The notes under the pieces: generated by a model | The model's database searches: none | The model's input: only the letters and a program-made list of their open reading frames with translations | What the model was told of the DNA's origin: nothing | In this document: one piece after another, positions 30,168 through 43,415 of the stretch | Numbering within the stretch: position 1 is the stretch's first letter | How the letters are laid out: the number at the start of each line of letters is the position of its first letter | Assembly: GCF_033439725.1 (NCBI RefSeq) | Contig: NW_026944385.1 | Coordinates: 1,576,001 to 1,640,000, forward strand | Direction of reading: 5' to 3' | Length of the DNA: 64,000 nucleotides | Origin: Neurospora tetraspora | Taxonomy: Eukaryota > Ascomycota > Sordariomycetes > Sordariales > Sordariaceae | Made by a program: the position numbers and the translations under genes

Positions 30168-33100
30168 CATGGCGCATCCCATTCCCCCATTGATGCTTAT
30201 CATCATCCTGCTTACGCCCTCCTTCATGTTTAGCGACGTGTGCAGTTGTTCTTACGACCACTCGAAGCCCACTTGATGGTGGTAATGCCGATAGCATCAT
30301 GTCCATTCTGTGTGGTATTGCAGTAGGGTCGCTGATTTCACATGTCAGACGGGATGTTCCGAAGAGAATCACCCTCTGAAGCTTCCGGGGTTGTTCGGAA
30401 CCAGGGTCTCTGGTCAAGGGTCTGCTCTCTTGGACAATATGAAGCTGACATGAGACGAGAAGCTCGTCATGATGGCTTGCAGGATGAGACGATTAACAGT
30501 CACAGTCAGCTACGACATTTAATCATGTGAGAAGTGATTACCTTCCTGATTTGTGCCAAGCGGCCTGGAATAATAAGATTAGCAGGACTTTGTTCGGGAA
30601 CCACGGTCAAGAAAGGAAGGAGAACAGAAGCAACTCTAACACGACTGTTCCCGAAGAAAGCTCGACTAAGATGCGCTGAAGGCGGCAGAAGGGAGTACAC
30701 TGACAAGCTTGTGATAGAAACGGTGAGGTGCACCGTTTCCCTCATGCTCCGTTTTGGACGAATGAGCCTGAAAACATCGGGAGCCAGATAAGGAAGACCG
30801 GTGGCTTATCAGGTATCATCGAGGCACGGATTGGGACATCGTCTGGCATTGCTGGGAGGTAGCACCGAAGAGACAAACCGGTGTCACCCCAACTGAGTAT
30901 TAGGACAGATCTTATATAACTCGGTGAGCCGGCCGGATGGAAAGACCCATGGAAGATGGAGGCTCGATGAAAGTGTGGGGTTTTATAGGGCCGCATTAAC
31001 GACCAGGAGGTCGAGACGTTACAGAATGGAACCCCAGAAAGTTCCATGACATGGAGGTACGTGATGCCGCGTGGTTAGCTAGTCCGATGACTGAGACACA
31101 TACGGAACGACGGGCGAATGTCTGGCTTCGGGTTATAGTATCTGATATGGGATCTTCAGATGCTACTCGGCTGAAACAGACACTCCATGTGTGCTTACCG
31201 AGTCGAATATAACCGAAGCCGACAAAGCCTGCCTAACTGTAGCCCTGGAGACAGCGGCAGGGTGGGAATTGGTAGATTTACGCCCAACACCCATATGTAG
31301 AGGTACTAAACCATGATTTCTTAATACTGATACTTGGGCGCATACAGACGTGTGTTCACCTGGTTAATGGTGCGTATTCTTGGGTGCGGCAAGGCGACCA
31401 AACATATAGCCGCGAAAACATAAAACACTGCAGAATAACCGACATCATGTGGCAGATGTCAATACCGGGAAAGCTGGGGGCTGGTTCCAATGTCCCGTGA
31501 GGGTCGAACTTGTGCTTACCGACTTTCAAGCCCGGTTGCTTTGGGTCAAGGCACCGGAGACACGAGCCGAAGCTCGTTGCATTTCCGGCCGAGATGCAGC
31601 GTATGCTACCGTCGACTGCCACTTCAAGTGCCGGCGCTGCCTCCCCTCTGGTCGTTGAAGGTCGATATTAGTTCTCCCGGAGAACGCTCTCCACAACCGA
31701 TCTTGCTAGAAGTTGTCCCTTTTGGGCGGTTGGCATGCTGTGCCGAGCGATCTGCGCGTCATGCTATAGCTGATACAGCGATACGGCCACATGGCAGACG
31801 TAAGCTGCCGCAGCTATGTATGGAGCCTGCATTCTTTTGGGTTCGCGACTTTTGTGGGTTAGGGGCGAGTCTGTAGTCTGAAGCAAGTGAATGGGTTTGG
31901 ACTTGGGGACCACCGTCAGCCATGTGTAATGCCCGACTGGTAGACTCGAGTTCTCGGAAACCATCAGTCGATGCTGACACGGACGTTGAAGCGTTGATAA
32001 ATGCTGTGGTAGAGGCACGAAGCCGGAAATTTGGACTTCGGACAGACGGACCGTCAAAGAAGATCGGGTACCACAATGTCAACGGCGGTGGTGCAACGTG
32101 GGTGTCTGTGCCGAGTCCGCCCAAACATGTCTCTCCAACGGTTCGTCTAAACTTGACCTGCATTTGCTGGGCCCTACAGGGAAGAACCAGACCATGAACG
32201 CCTGTCATATGTAGCCCTCAGAGACCCAGGTTTGAGAGAACGTCATCGAAGAAACCCCATGGAACTGTTTGTCTTGGCGTGTTCTAGAGGTATGACATTT
32301 GGGACCATGGAGGTCGTCTCTCCGAGGGCGTCCATCAGCGGGTGTTGATCAGTAAAGCTGATAATTCATCCAAGCAGGCACCGGAAATCAGGTGATGAAA
32401 AGATGAGGTCGATCGATGCGGAGAGCGTCCATCCTGCCTATACTCGGGATTCGATGAGCGTCGTCGTGTCCCGTTGGCCCTGGGCGTCTTGTGGGTGTGA
32501 AGCTTGGTGTCTGTGATGCGGCCGCTGTAAGGCCGCTCGCTGTAAGAATCAGCTTTAGGCGTCATTTGAGGTCCCGGGCTCCCGGCCTTACCGCAGCTTG
32601 TCAAAGTGGTCCACCCCTACCACTGATCGATCTCCGGCATCTTTTGTCATTTGTGACATTTCCTCCTACCGATATTGACCATGGACACACACAGACCCAG
32701 ACCGGTGAAAAGATGTAAGGCCTCTAGGGTGTTCGACACTCGGATGGGGCGGGGTAGCATCGTTGCCATCAACCATATTTGACAAGTACAAAGCTCGCCT
32801 TGTACTGGTACTTTGTCCACGACTTAAACATGTTGAACGAGACAAGCGGGTGGTGGCTCTCGGTGGCTCTGCTGGCATCCGATCCGATACAAGGAAAAGC
32901 TGGAAAGCCGGTCCTACAGCAGCATCAGGAAAGAAACGAGGAGCTTCGGAATTGTTCCAGCTTCTGCAATACGATAATGGCAGCTTGATGTCGCGAAGCA
33001 CAAGGCGGTTTCATCGTGGCCGGATGATGTTTGGGTGTTGGTCGTTGAAAGGTGATGGAGTGTCGTTCAGTTGTTGGTTCTGCGTTGAGGAACACCTGAA

Positions 33101-33652
33101 AGCACGGACTGCACTGCACTGTGGGCAATTGCAGAGGGCACCTCACTTGTAGCAGCCGGCAGGCAGATGCCCGGCAATTACCCCGCCCACTATTGGATCC
33201 TCAAGGACATGGACTTCTCTCCAGTGTCAACATTCGGACGTTCACGACAACCACGTCCACGTCCATGTCGGCGACCACGACCACGGCCTGTCCCTTTCCG
33301 CCTGCGGCTATCCGCGTTCATCTTGATCATTATGATATCCGACCCATCTGATCGACTATCGGATCTCGGCATCGCGTTCCAATCGACACACGCTGATGAT
33401 GGGCAAACTGCATGTGTAGGCCAGTTCAGTCTCCAAACCTGCCTCGAGAACGCTACTGCTGATAGCCGCTGTGGGAGGGTTCAAGTGCTCCGAAAGAACT
33501 GCGCAGACTGAAGGCCTCGAATTCGAACTGTCAATCCTCTCGGCGATCAAACTGTTCCTGTCAATCCAAGCCTGTGGATGCAGACAGTCCTGGAACGTCA
33601 CAGGTACAGTACCTTGCTGCCCCGGCGTCGGCTGCGGGGCAAGCGAGCGAGC
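30168..33652. other. No supported gene before the first Copia element
   Basis: 3.5 kb of normal-GC DNA. Many overlapping frames under 150 codons occur on both strands, none with a recognisable motif. A run of GTCCACGTCC-like repeats lies at about 33250-33290. The stretch may contain decayed sequence. Confidence 0.4.
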
Positions 33653-33820
33653 TGTCAGATTCAAGGGTGGTTTTAGCCATACCATATGGAGGTTAGCGCT
33701 CCAGCCACCTGATATTGCCTGATTTCTGGGCATATCTGGGTTACCCTAGCACCCCCCATACCTTCTGGGCGAGTTAGTTACCTATATTCCTAAATTAATT
33801 CTACACCGTTATATTTGATA
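33653..33820 (+). repeat. Copia-1 5' LTR
   Basis: 168 bp, starting TGTCAG and ending TGATA (originally TGACA; terminal CA changed to TA). Against the 3' LTR there are 20 differences, all transitions. Confidence 0.93.
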
Positions 33821-36800
33821 ATTAATAGTCTGATTTGCGTATTCACGTTTAACGCTACGATTATCAATTACAAGCAATATCCCTATGAAACTAATAACGT
33901 TAGTTATATCCTTGTTAAAGGAATTTACTGATAAAGCTATTATAGTTATCTGTAATACCCTTACCGATTAGCCCAATTGGTATAAAACTCTCAAGAAATT
34001 CGTTAATAGTAATTAGGACTTTAGTAATTAGCTATTTAAGGGAGGATTTATAATTTAAAGGGTTTTACCCCTGAAGCCAGAAGATTTCTTCCTTATTAAG
34101 TAAGTAAAGGACTGCCTTGTAGCGGTAAAGAAGGAGTTTATTAAATTTAATAGAAGAATCCAGATTAAGAAGGCCGTGATTATAATTATAATAACTATTA
34201 CTATTATAATTATTAATACGATTGGTACTATTACTGAAACTGTTATTACTATTTAATTCTAAGAAGAAGCCGCCACTGGCGCTAGTAAAAACGATAAGAA
34301 AGGAAGTTTGGGAGAAGAAGACGAAAAAGAGGAAAATAATAAATATTATATTGAGTAGGATATTAGGGAGGATATAATTATTAACCCCTCTACTGACCTA
34401 ATAGTTATTAGGAAAATAGTATACGATTAAATTAATAATATATATAACGTTCGCTATAAGTATTAGAAAAATTTTGACGACGCTAATACCCGAATTTGTA
34501 ATTTGATAAATATTTATATCGCCGCCTATTATACCGATATTTTATTTGAATAGGATAAATCTATCCGCGATTGGTTTAAAGAGATTAAGAATTAAATTAA
34601 TTATCGACTTATCGATTAAATTATTAAAATTCGTCGAAATTATTAGACCTTTATTAAAGAAACTATAAAGAAGTAACCTAAGGATTTCGAGAAGTAGCTA
34701 TCCAATTAGGAGATCTTTATTATAAATAGGAAGAGATTCGGAATTGATAAAGTAATTTCCTCTATTTTATAATTTACCGATTTTATTAATATAGTCTGTA
34801 AATATAAATTTATTTAGGTTAGTAACTCTTAGAAATTTAATAACGAATTCGAAGAAATATCTTTAAAATATAAGGATATATCCGCTAATTTTAAAAGGGT
34901 TGGTATATTAGAACGTACTATATTATTGATTAATTTTAAGAATATTATAATTCGAAGCGTTTAAAGTATTAATTAATTTGGTTTATGAGAATTCGCGTTA
35001 AATAAAGAGGACGTTCCTAATTTTAATTATAAAAAGAAGCGGAAGGTAACTGTAAAGAAGAAACGCGGCGTAAATAAAAATGCGAAGGATTTTTTACAGC
35101 AGAAAGAGAGAGGAGGCGTTACGCCGCTTTGTAAGGTTTACGAACGAAGCCTTTACTTAATAATACGCTATTAATATTTAATACTTAAAATTAGGGATAA
35201 TCCTAAATAGAAATTAAGCGGCCCTATTTAGAAATTTATTAATACAAGTTTTGAGAAGTATCCCGAAATTAGTAAAGAGGTTGAAAAAATTAAGAATTAA
35301 ATACAGGACTATTTTATTACCTTTATATAAATTATTACTTGGAGAAATTAAAGGAAACGAGAAATTAGTACTTGTGATTTAATATTTTATATTAAATAAA
35401 GTATTTTCAATGCAAATAGCGGTAAAGGTAATATTTATTTACTTAAAAATTTTATAATCTTCGATTCCGGGGCTTCTATTTATATTTTTAACGAAATTAA
35501 TCGTTTTTCTTCGTTTCGAATAGCGTCCCTAAAGGATTGCGTCTAAGCTAGTAAATTCTAAATATTTATGAAGGGTTTTAGGATTATTAACGTAGAAGTA
35601 TAAAAAGAGAAGGGAATTTTAAGGTTATAATTGAAAGAAGTAGCCTTCTACTTTAATTCTATTATAAATTTTATATTATTATGCCTACTTTAAAAATAAA
35701 ATCTTTATTAAGATTATAAACCTTTTAATAATTACTTCCGTCGGTTAAATAGTTTACTCTTTTATTTCCTTTAAGAAATTTATTATTAAATAGTCTTTAA
35801 ATACTTATTCCTCTCCTTTAATTGCGCCGCCTTCTTTACTTATCGAAATCGCTTTAATTTCTTTACCGGCTATTACGTATATAAAACGCCTATTAAATTC
35901 TAATATAAACAATTTAATTACTATAGTCTTTAAATCCTTGAATACTTTATAACGTTTAAGGCGCTAGATTTAAAGGGCCCGCTACTTATTAATATAACGC
36001 ATACGGTATTTTAAAGATTAAATAATAAGTTAAATGAAAATTACAAAATAGGGAATTTAGCGCGGGAAAGCGTCTCGCCGTCGATTTCTTTAAATATAAA
36101 ATAAGGAGAAGTAATTTTAAATATATTATATTTATTACTTATTAATAAATTAAATTTATTTAGGATATCTATATAGCGAACCGAATAATTAAGGCCATCG
36201 TTAAAACATTCCTTTCAATTATTAATATAATTAATTATTAATATAACGTTAAAATTAAATATATTAAATACGATAATAAATTTCATAATTAATATATTAA
36301 CGACCAATTAATTATTTGCCTTCTTATTCTCGAACCTTTAATATTTAATATCTAAATTTAAAACGGCAATACTAAATATTTAAGGTATATAATTAAAGAA
36401 AAGGCGCGTATAATAATAAATAGCGTTAAATTCCCTTATAACTTCTAATTTCAAATCGTTTTAATTTCGATCTACTTTATTAACCGATCGCCTAAATGTT
36501 TTTACAATCAGAAGTCTCTATACGAATGGTTTCATATTTTTATAACTTATTATAAAGGGGTATGAATTAAATTCTATAAATTTAATTTTAATTATTTACG
36601 TATTTATAGTTATAAAGTATATATAATAACGGATATTAAATAACAAAAAGAGTAACGGCGTAGAAAGTTTTAATTAGAAGCCTAAATCGGATTCCTTATT
36701 AATTATATTACTTTTTCTATTTATTAAATTTAGAACCTATAAACTAACTATATCGTCTATACCCGTAATATACTTTTTAACGAAAATCTAATTTATTTAA

Positions 36801-38751
36801 GGAACCTTAATAATTTTGAAGAAAGATTAAAATTAGTAACGACGAGATTGCCAATGTATTTAACCGAATTAATTAACTTCTTTAATTATCTATATAATAT
36901 TTCGAACCTTTTAACGCAATTTAAAATATAGAAGATAATAGTTTTACTTATCTCCTACCATTATTCTTTAATAACGAACCTTAAAAAATAGTAACGAAAC
37001 CGTTTCAAAATTAATAGAGCCTACCGTTTAGAATAAAATATTTATCGACTTTATATTTGGCTACCTTACCCTGTTAAGTATACTATTAATTATTCTTACT
37101 ACCGAGCTTATAATAAATTCATTTCGAATATTACGATTTAAATAATTTCTTTAAATAAATAAAAGAAATATATTTCGATAGCTATAAAGAGATAAAATTA
37201 TAGGTTAAAATTAATAAAGACGTTCCCCGTATTAAAGGTCTTCAAATACTCGACTATATATAAATATATATATATAAATTCAATAAATATAATTGGTTAT
37301 TAAAAATAAAAGCTCGCTTCGTGAAATAGAAGAAATTAATGATATAATTATAGTAAGGAAATATGTACTTCTACGTTAGCTAATCGTTTATTTCGGTCAA
37401 TTATCGCTTACGCCGCCAAATTTAATTTTAAAATTATTTAATATAATATAGTAAACGCCTTCGTTAATACTTACTTTAATAAGGAGATTTATATATATAT
37501 ACTTCTTCATTATCAAAAGTATAGTATTATTTTTAAAATCTTTCAAGCCCTCTATAATCTCTAACGAACTGCCTTATTATAATAACGAAAGTTTAACGGG
37601 ACTTTTAAAAACTTAGGGTTTAAACTATTATTCGAGGACCTATATATCCTCAAACGTAATGGAATCTTAATTTTCTACTATATTAACGATATTAATTTTG
37701 CCTTCGATAAATTATAATATAATAAAATTACCCAGATTACGAAGAAATTAGAGGAGAAATATAAATTTACTAATAGTAATAACCTTTAATAGTTTTTAAG
37801 TATTGAAATTATTCGAAACCGAAAGGTAGGTTATATTTAGTAATCCTAATAGGAATATATTTATAAAATTATTAAATTAATTAAAAATCCCTATACTTTT
37901 ACATTTATTCCAATAAATAATGAAGAGTTTATACTTTATAATAGTATAACCTCTTTTAATAAAATCCAGAAATATTAAATTATTATTGACTTTATAATAT
38001 ATATTACTCTAATTACCCAGCCTAATATTACTTTCGCCGCTAGCAGACTGGTTTATTATAATTATAATCCCGGTTTTTAATATCGTAAGATTATTAATAA
38101 AATCTTGTACTACCTTTAATACTATTTTAATTTCTCTCCCTATTATAGTAAGTTAACGAAATTCGAAATCGTTTTAAATACGTTATATGCTGACAATTCT
38201 CTAAATTGAAAGAATTCGTATAAATTTATAATTAAATAAAAGATAATATCTACCTTAATAATAAAAATAAAACTATTATCGATCTCAAACGCTATTAAGG
38301 AAGCTATCGCTATTATATATCTATATAAGGACATTAATATTCCCTTCGATAAGGATATACCCGTAATCAGTTGTAATAATATACAAATAATTTATATATT
38401 AAGTATTAAAGTAGCGAAGCTTATAATTAAATTGAAGTATATTGATATCTATCGTTATTAATTAAAGTAGGAGATTATAGAGGGAAGGATTGAAGTTGAA
38501 TATTTAGAAACGAAGAAGATATTAGCCGATAAATTAATAAAGGTTCTAGGACAATTGGATTACGAAAAATTCCGGGAATTAATAGGAATAACGAATATAC
38601 TAGCTCGTAAGGAGATAGAGATAGATAAGGAAATTCCGGATAATATTTTAGAAGATATTTATAATTTGGCTAGAGAAATTAACGTATTAAAAGAGAGACT
38701 TTAAATAGCTTTACTTTTACCCTATTTAGAAGGTTTGCAAGTGAGAGGGTA

Positions 38752-38919
38752 TGTTAGATTTAAAGGTGGTTTTAGTTATACTATATGGAGGTTAGCGCTC
38801 TAACTACCTGATATTGCCTGATTTTTGGGCATATCTGGGTTACCCTAGCACCCCCTATACCTTCTGGGCGAGTCAGTCACCTACACTCCTAAATCAATTC
38901 TGCACCGTTACATCTGACA
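38752..38919 (+). repeat. Copia-1 3' LTR
   Basis: 168 bp, TGTTAG...TCTGACA. Its left two-thirds carry the T/A form and its right third the C/G form at positions that differ from the 5' LTR. The target duplication CGAGC follows directly. Confidence 0.93.
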
Positions 38920-39087
38920 CGAGCGCCATGCAGAGCAGCACACTGCAGGAGCTGTCACCCCGAGTCAACATCGATCCAACACATCGGTCGGAATCACGGG
39001 CTGCCCGCTTCTTCACACGCTGAATATCCAAAGGGAATGGTGTGGTCGAGAGTGATTAACCGTCATCACATTATTTTTTGTCTCACC

Positions 39088-39439
39088 CAGCGATGTAGAT
39101 AACTCAAGTTCAATCAAACAAGGGTTTGAGGTTGATTGAGTGGGTTAAGTAATCGAGTTGAGTTGATTGATTGCTTGATTGATCAAGTAATTGCCAAGAA
39201 TAGTGGGGCCTATAGCGAACCCTAACCCTGACCTTAAATACCGCCTCCAAAGCCCAGACCGCGGGCAAAATCGACAACTTTTATTACCAAAAAATAATAC
39301 TGCCGGGCGGCCAATTAAGGTCAATCAAATTGACGGTCTGTAATTGCTTGATTGACTTGGAGGGACAGCCCGATTTGATTGCTTGTATTTGCTTGATTGC
39401 TTGAACTTGGCTTGGCAACTTGACTTATCTACATCGCTG
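39088..39439. mobile_element. 352-bp hAT-type MITE
   Basis: Inverted ends CAGCGATGTAGATAA[C/G]TCAAGTT (about 23 bp, one mismatch) with an exact 8-bp target duplication GTCTCACC (39080-39087 and 39440-39447). CAGnGATG termini with 8-bp duplications are typical of hAT elements. No coding capacity. The interior carries many copies of TTGATTGC/GCTTGATTGA-like motifs on both halves, probably subterminal transposase sites (inference), and one CCCTAACCCT. Confidence 0.92.
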
Positions 39440-41553
39440 GTCTCACCACAGTCGACGACAGGACCCTGGCACTGGTGTCAAACCCAAATGCCACATGCCA
39501 GCCCAAACCATCATCAACTTTGTACGGCCTCATCCATCCTAGTTGACAAAGCATCTACCCGTCGACACGAACAGCAACAAGCTTACAACACCCTCTCGTC
39601 CTCGGGTTTATTCTCCTAAACGGTCTGAAAAGGACGGCGAACGGCAGCGCAACGCCCGCACTTTGTTGCTGCATCTACATCTCTGCGTATTATATTGCGC
39701 CAGCAAGCAATCTAAGCCACACCTCGACTCGATACTGGGACCTCTTCGCCCACGTGGTGTTGGTGTTACGCGTTTAATAAGCCCTGTCATTATCAACAGA
39801 GTGGTTACTCGACCTTCTCGTAATCACCATAGCAACACAGCGGCAACCCTCACGAAAACAAATAGTTGAACAAGTCGGCCACCTCCTTCATGGACACAAT
39901 TTTGCTTGCTTTCGGCCGGCATTGTTCAGCTTCTTCGGATTGGCTGCCTTGTTATTTCTTCACCGGCAAGTTAACTGTTTTTATTTCTTCTTTCTCTGCA
40001 TGGCTCTTTTTTGACAAGCAAACAAACGTCATCTGCTCAACACTCCTGACTTTCGATACCCTCTGGTGCACGCCACAACGACAACCAGGCGTCCGTGACG
40101 CTGTGATAGGTATGAAGCCTTGCTGCCCTGTAACTTCCGCCGGCGCTTGCGAGATGCGCTTATCCTTCGATGGGCTTCAGCGATGCACATCAAAGCACTA
40201 TCTGGGATGTGCAACACTATTGCCCACGCACTTCCCAAAACCTCCAATGGCGTACGCATGGTGCCTGACGGTCACTACCACATGCACACAATGACGAAAA
40301 GCCATCGGCCAAAGATACCCAAACCATCAAAGTTCGGCGGATGCTTGCTTGTTTCCACTTCTGCTGGGGGTAAAACACCTTGAGCGTAAGAGAAGCCTAT
40401 TGCCAGCAAAGGTCGATAACAAACATGCGGCAAACATGAATCTCTAGCCAGTCAGGTCGACCACACATTCTGTCACGAGACACGATACACACATAGCTTA
40501 GATATGAGCGTGGACAGCTCGGGAGCGAACACGGCCGTATTCCCACGCACAGTTGTGTTTGATAGGTAAGAGATACTACACAGTACTGCTTCAAAGACCA
40601 TGGAAAAGAAGCAAGGACGGGCAGCCAACCACGGCGTTTTGAGGTACAAACATATCCTCTTCGACCCAATGTACCCCCACACACCACCCACTCAGTAACT
40701 GCAAGATCACGGTGTTCCAGACCAAACTATTCAGACCGGCAGCAGATGCCTGGTAGACCGATGCAACTACATCCGTGTAGCACAGGGCACAGGGCAAAGC
40801 CGTACCCAACGACCGTCTACATCCCCACATCGTGCTTCCGGCCACGGAAACTTTACCGGCTTCTCCCGGACCGGGCGAGCCTCCTCGGACCGTATAACTA
40901 TTCCAGAATGCCCGTATTGACTCGCTGGCTGCCTCTACGCCCACATCGTGCCAACAAAGCAAGCCTCGCACAGAGATGGAACTAAGTGGAAAATACTACG
41001 GCTACCCGACGGACGTGTTACTTCATCTGTTCATACCCTCAGTCGTCACCGGCTTTCCAGCATCGTTCCATAACAGTCATAAGGCTGCGCACATCCGTCC
41101 ACACACGCAAGGGAGGACTTACATGGTCGTCGTCGATGGGCTGACGCTTACCCATATGATGCAGTGTAATGTTGACAAGTTACCTTGAAGTGTTACACGC
41201 CTCAAAGGGCTGCATGACCGGTCGGCCGAGTTGATGAACCATCGTAGCACATGCTAATTGTTGACTACCTTCCCTGACAGCCATTGGTTTTTGGTTTCCT
41301 ACCAGGTTCTACAGGTATGCTGCCCTATGGGTTGGTCAACACTCAATGGCAGGCTCTGGTGTCTGTAATGTCCCCCTACAGTAACATAACAGGTTACAGG
41401 TAGCAGTCTCAACCTTGCACTCGCTGAAATTGAACAGCAAAACTCCGAAATCTCAAAACTGTATTAACCAGAATTCAAGACATCGAAACCATGCCAGGTA
41501 CTTCCACGCATGATCTTTCCAACTAGACCTAAACAAAGAAGCTTGAAAAGGTT

Positions 41554-41575
41554 CGAACCGAACCGAACCGAACCG
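41554..41575 (+). repeat. (CGAAC)4 tandem repeat
   Basis: Four perfect CGAAC pentamers followed by a partial unit. Confidence 0.9.
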
Positions 41576-42089
41576 TGACCGAACGGAGAGCCATGTGTTG
41601 GCGGCGGTATTTCCCGCTATTTAGTGCTCACTTTCCAATAGCTTCATGTCTAGGTAGTCCCTCACAATCCCTAGAGGTACCTCAACAACATGACGAAGAT
41701 CCGCACTACCGAAGGGATCGAGAAATTCCAACATGTCTTACAACATACACAGTACGCCTGGGGAATCAGCGCTAAAGAACCGATAAAAATCGTGCTAATA
41801 CCCCCACATTATAAGAGAAATCACCCAGGATCGCGATCACAATCATACCTACCTTAACTCTAGTGTATAAGCCTCACCACCACAATGGCATATCCCATAG
41901 GTACTGTACGTTGTACGTATCGCTCCGTCACTAACCCAAAATCCCATATCCCATCATGATCCGACTCCGACTCCATAATTCGACTCCGCGACCCGCTTTC
42001 TACCGCTGTCGCTGACCTGCGCGCGAGACCCGCAATTCCGATCCCGATGCGGTGCGATGAGGCCCGGAGCTTTCCCTTTTGTGCGCCTG

Positions 42090-42130
42090 ATGGACATGGA
42101 CATGGAACATGGACATGGAACATGGACATG
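42090..42130 (+). repeat. ACATGG/AACATGG tandem repeat
   Basis: About six units alternating between ACATGG and AACATGG. Confidence 0.85.
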
Positions 42131-42980
42131 CAGTTCCGTCCATTCATTGTCCACGGACGATCTTCCGAAATTACACTACAGTATTTTCCCCTGCTTCCAC
42201 ACTAAAACGAACCTGGGCAGCCAATTTTTTGTAATGTATGTGCCTATAGTACGTAGCCATCGGCCCCGATGTCCCGTCTCAAGGTGATTGATGCCGTCAG
42301 CAACCGTCAGCAACCGTCACGTCATGGCTTCCTCCCACGATCAGTGACCTTCGGTGCCGCTCAATTCAACTAAGCTATAGAAGGTTTAGCGGTTCGCATT
42401 CGCTAATGTTGGTTGAGGTTATTCCACTACCTCTACACTACACTGGACGCACATCGGGAATTCGGAATACGATGACGGAGCAACAACAAACGATCGTCGT
42501 CGTCTAAATTCACTACGTATGTCGATAACTGTTGGGATTTTCAACACGTCTGTGAATGGTTGATAGATGGTCAGAAGACGTGGTGTTATCCTTCAAGATG
42601 GAAAACTCCCCTTATCCATTGCCGATCAAACCCCCACTTTGCAATGTATGTAAGACGACAAAGCTCTCGGCTTCACCAATGGATAGAAACAAACCAATGC
42701 AGCCCGGTGTGATTCGGTTCAAGGGCTTCAGGCCAACCCTTTCAGTCAAGACGACAAGGACGGACGTGGATATCTGATACGGAAGAACCTCCGTGCTTGT
42801 CGCTACTTGTTGTTTAGCTCTTACCACTTCTCAGGGGTAAGTACAGCACGGAGACATTTCTATCCTTCACAGCGCGAAGAGCCTGATATCTCAAACCTCT
42901 CAGCGAGTCCCAGAACACGTGGACATGGAAATGTTTTGTGACACAAGTGAAAGCACCGTTTCGGGCGCCTTTTTAGAATG

Positions 42981-43415
42981 CTATGGAGGAATCGATTTCA
43001 ATGAATCGTTTTCGTTCTCCAGTTCCTGATTTCCCAATATCCCATCTAAAGTCATGTCAATCCATAGCCGGTTCATCCTCCTCTTAAAAATCTCATTTTC
43101 CCTTCCATCCCAAGCCTGCCAATGATACCAATAACCATTATGTTCCCTCGTAAAAAGCGCAAACTCCCAAGACTCCAAGCAAAAGGCAAACAACGCCTGC
43201 AAAACAACCTCTCTATATGTACAATACACACATACACACATATGTATGGCCCATGATGATGATGAATGATTAAGACCTGCCTTGAAGGTCCATTGGGTAT
43301 AAGATGCAAGATGGCCAAAGGCCATGAAAGGCAAGCAAAAGAAAAACACAAAGAAGAAAAGAAGAAAAGGATAGGCCAACATGAACCCGAGTTCGTTGGG
43401 CTTTCTATTGCTCAC
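42981..43415 (-). CDS. Possible hypothetical protein
   Basis: A 144-residue frame. The N-terminal part is hydrophobic (about 12-35, FLLFFFVFFFCLPFMAFGHL), which could be a membrane segment or just a T-rich stretch. The second half looks more like real protein: CLESWEFALFTREHNGYWYH and IFKRRMNRLWIDMTLDGILG. The latter could be the last exon of a gene whose upstream exons I cannot place. No family recognised. Confidence 0.35.
   Translation of the reverse strand: MSNRKPNELGFMLAYPFLLFFFVFFFCLPFMAFGHLASYTQWTFKAGLNHSSSSWAIHMCVCVYCTYREVVLQALFAFCLESWEFALFTREHNGYWYHWQAWDGRENEIFKRRMNRLWIDMTLDGILGNQELENENDSLKSIPP

Larger units (their letters stand above)
33653..38919 (+). mobile_element. Copia-1: Ty1/Copia LTR retrotransposon, RIP-mutated
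   Basis: 5,267 bp with 168-bp LTRs and a 5-bp target duplication CGAGC (33648-33652 and 38920-38924). The interior is very AT-rich, and every coding frame is broken by stops. Landmarks in Copia order on the plus strand are protease IFDSGASIYIFN at about 35458-35493, integrase region about 35.8-36.7 kb, reverse transcriptase FYYINDI (YVDD-type box mutated by G-to-A) at about 37671-37691, and the RNase H/C-terminal stretch KYIDIYRY..IEGRIEVEYLETKKILADKLIKVL at about 38430-38550. A purine-rich tract precedes the 3' LTR. It cannot encode functional protein. Confidence 0.93.
39448..42980. other. Gene-poor spacer, no supported gene
   Basis: Frames up to about 140 codons (for example 39866-40294) show no domain. 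Two short tandem repeats (41554-41575 and 42090-42130) lie inside. Nothing else recognised. Confidence 0.4.

Noticed and set aside
33471-39050. A frame that reads through the Copia-1 empty site
   Set aside because: Removing Copia-1 and one CGAGC leaves an open frame, but the protein is not recognisable and the length is within chance.
1276-39232. Telomere-like CCCTAACCCT at about 1280, 11555 (CCCTAACCC), 14548 and 39222
   Set aside because: Only one and a half to two units each, at scattered sites. Too short to indicate telomeric insertion.
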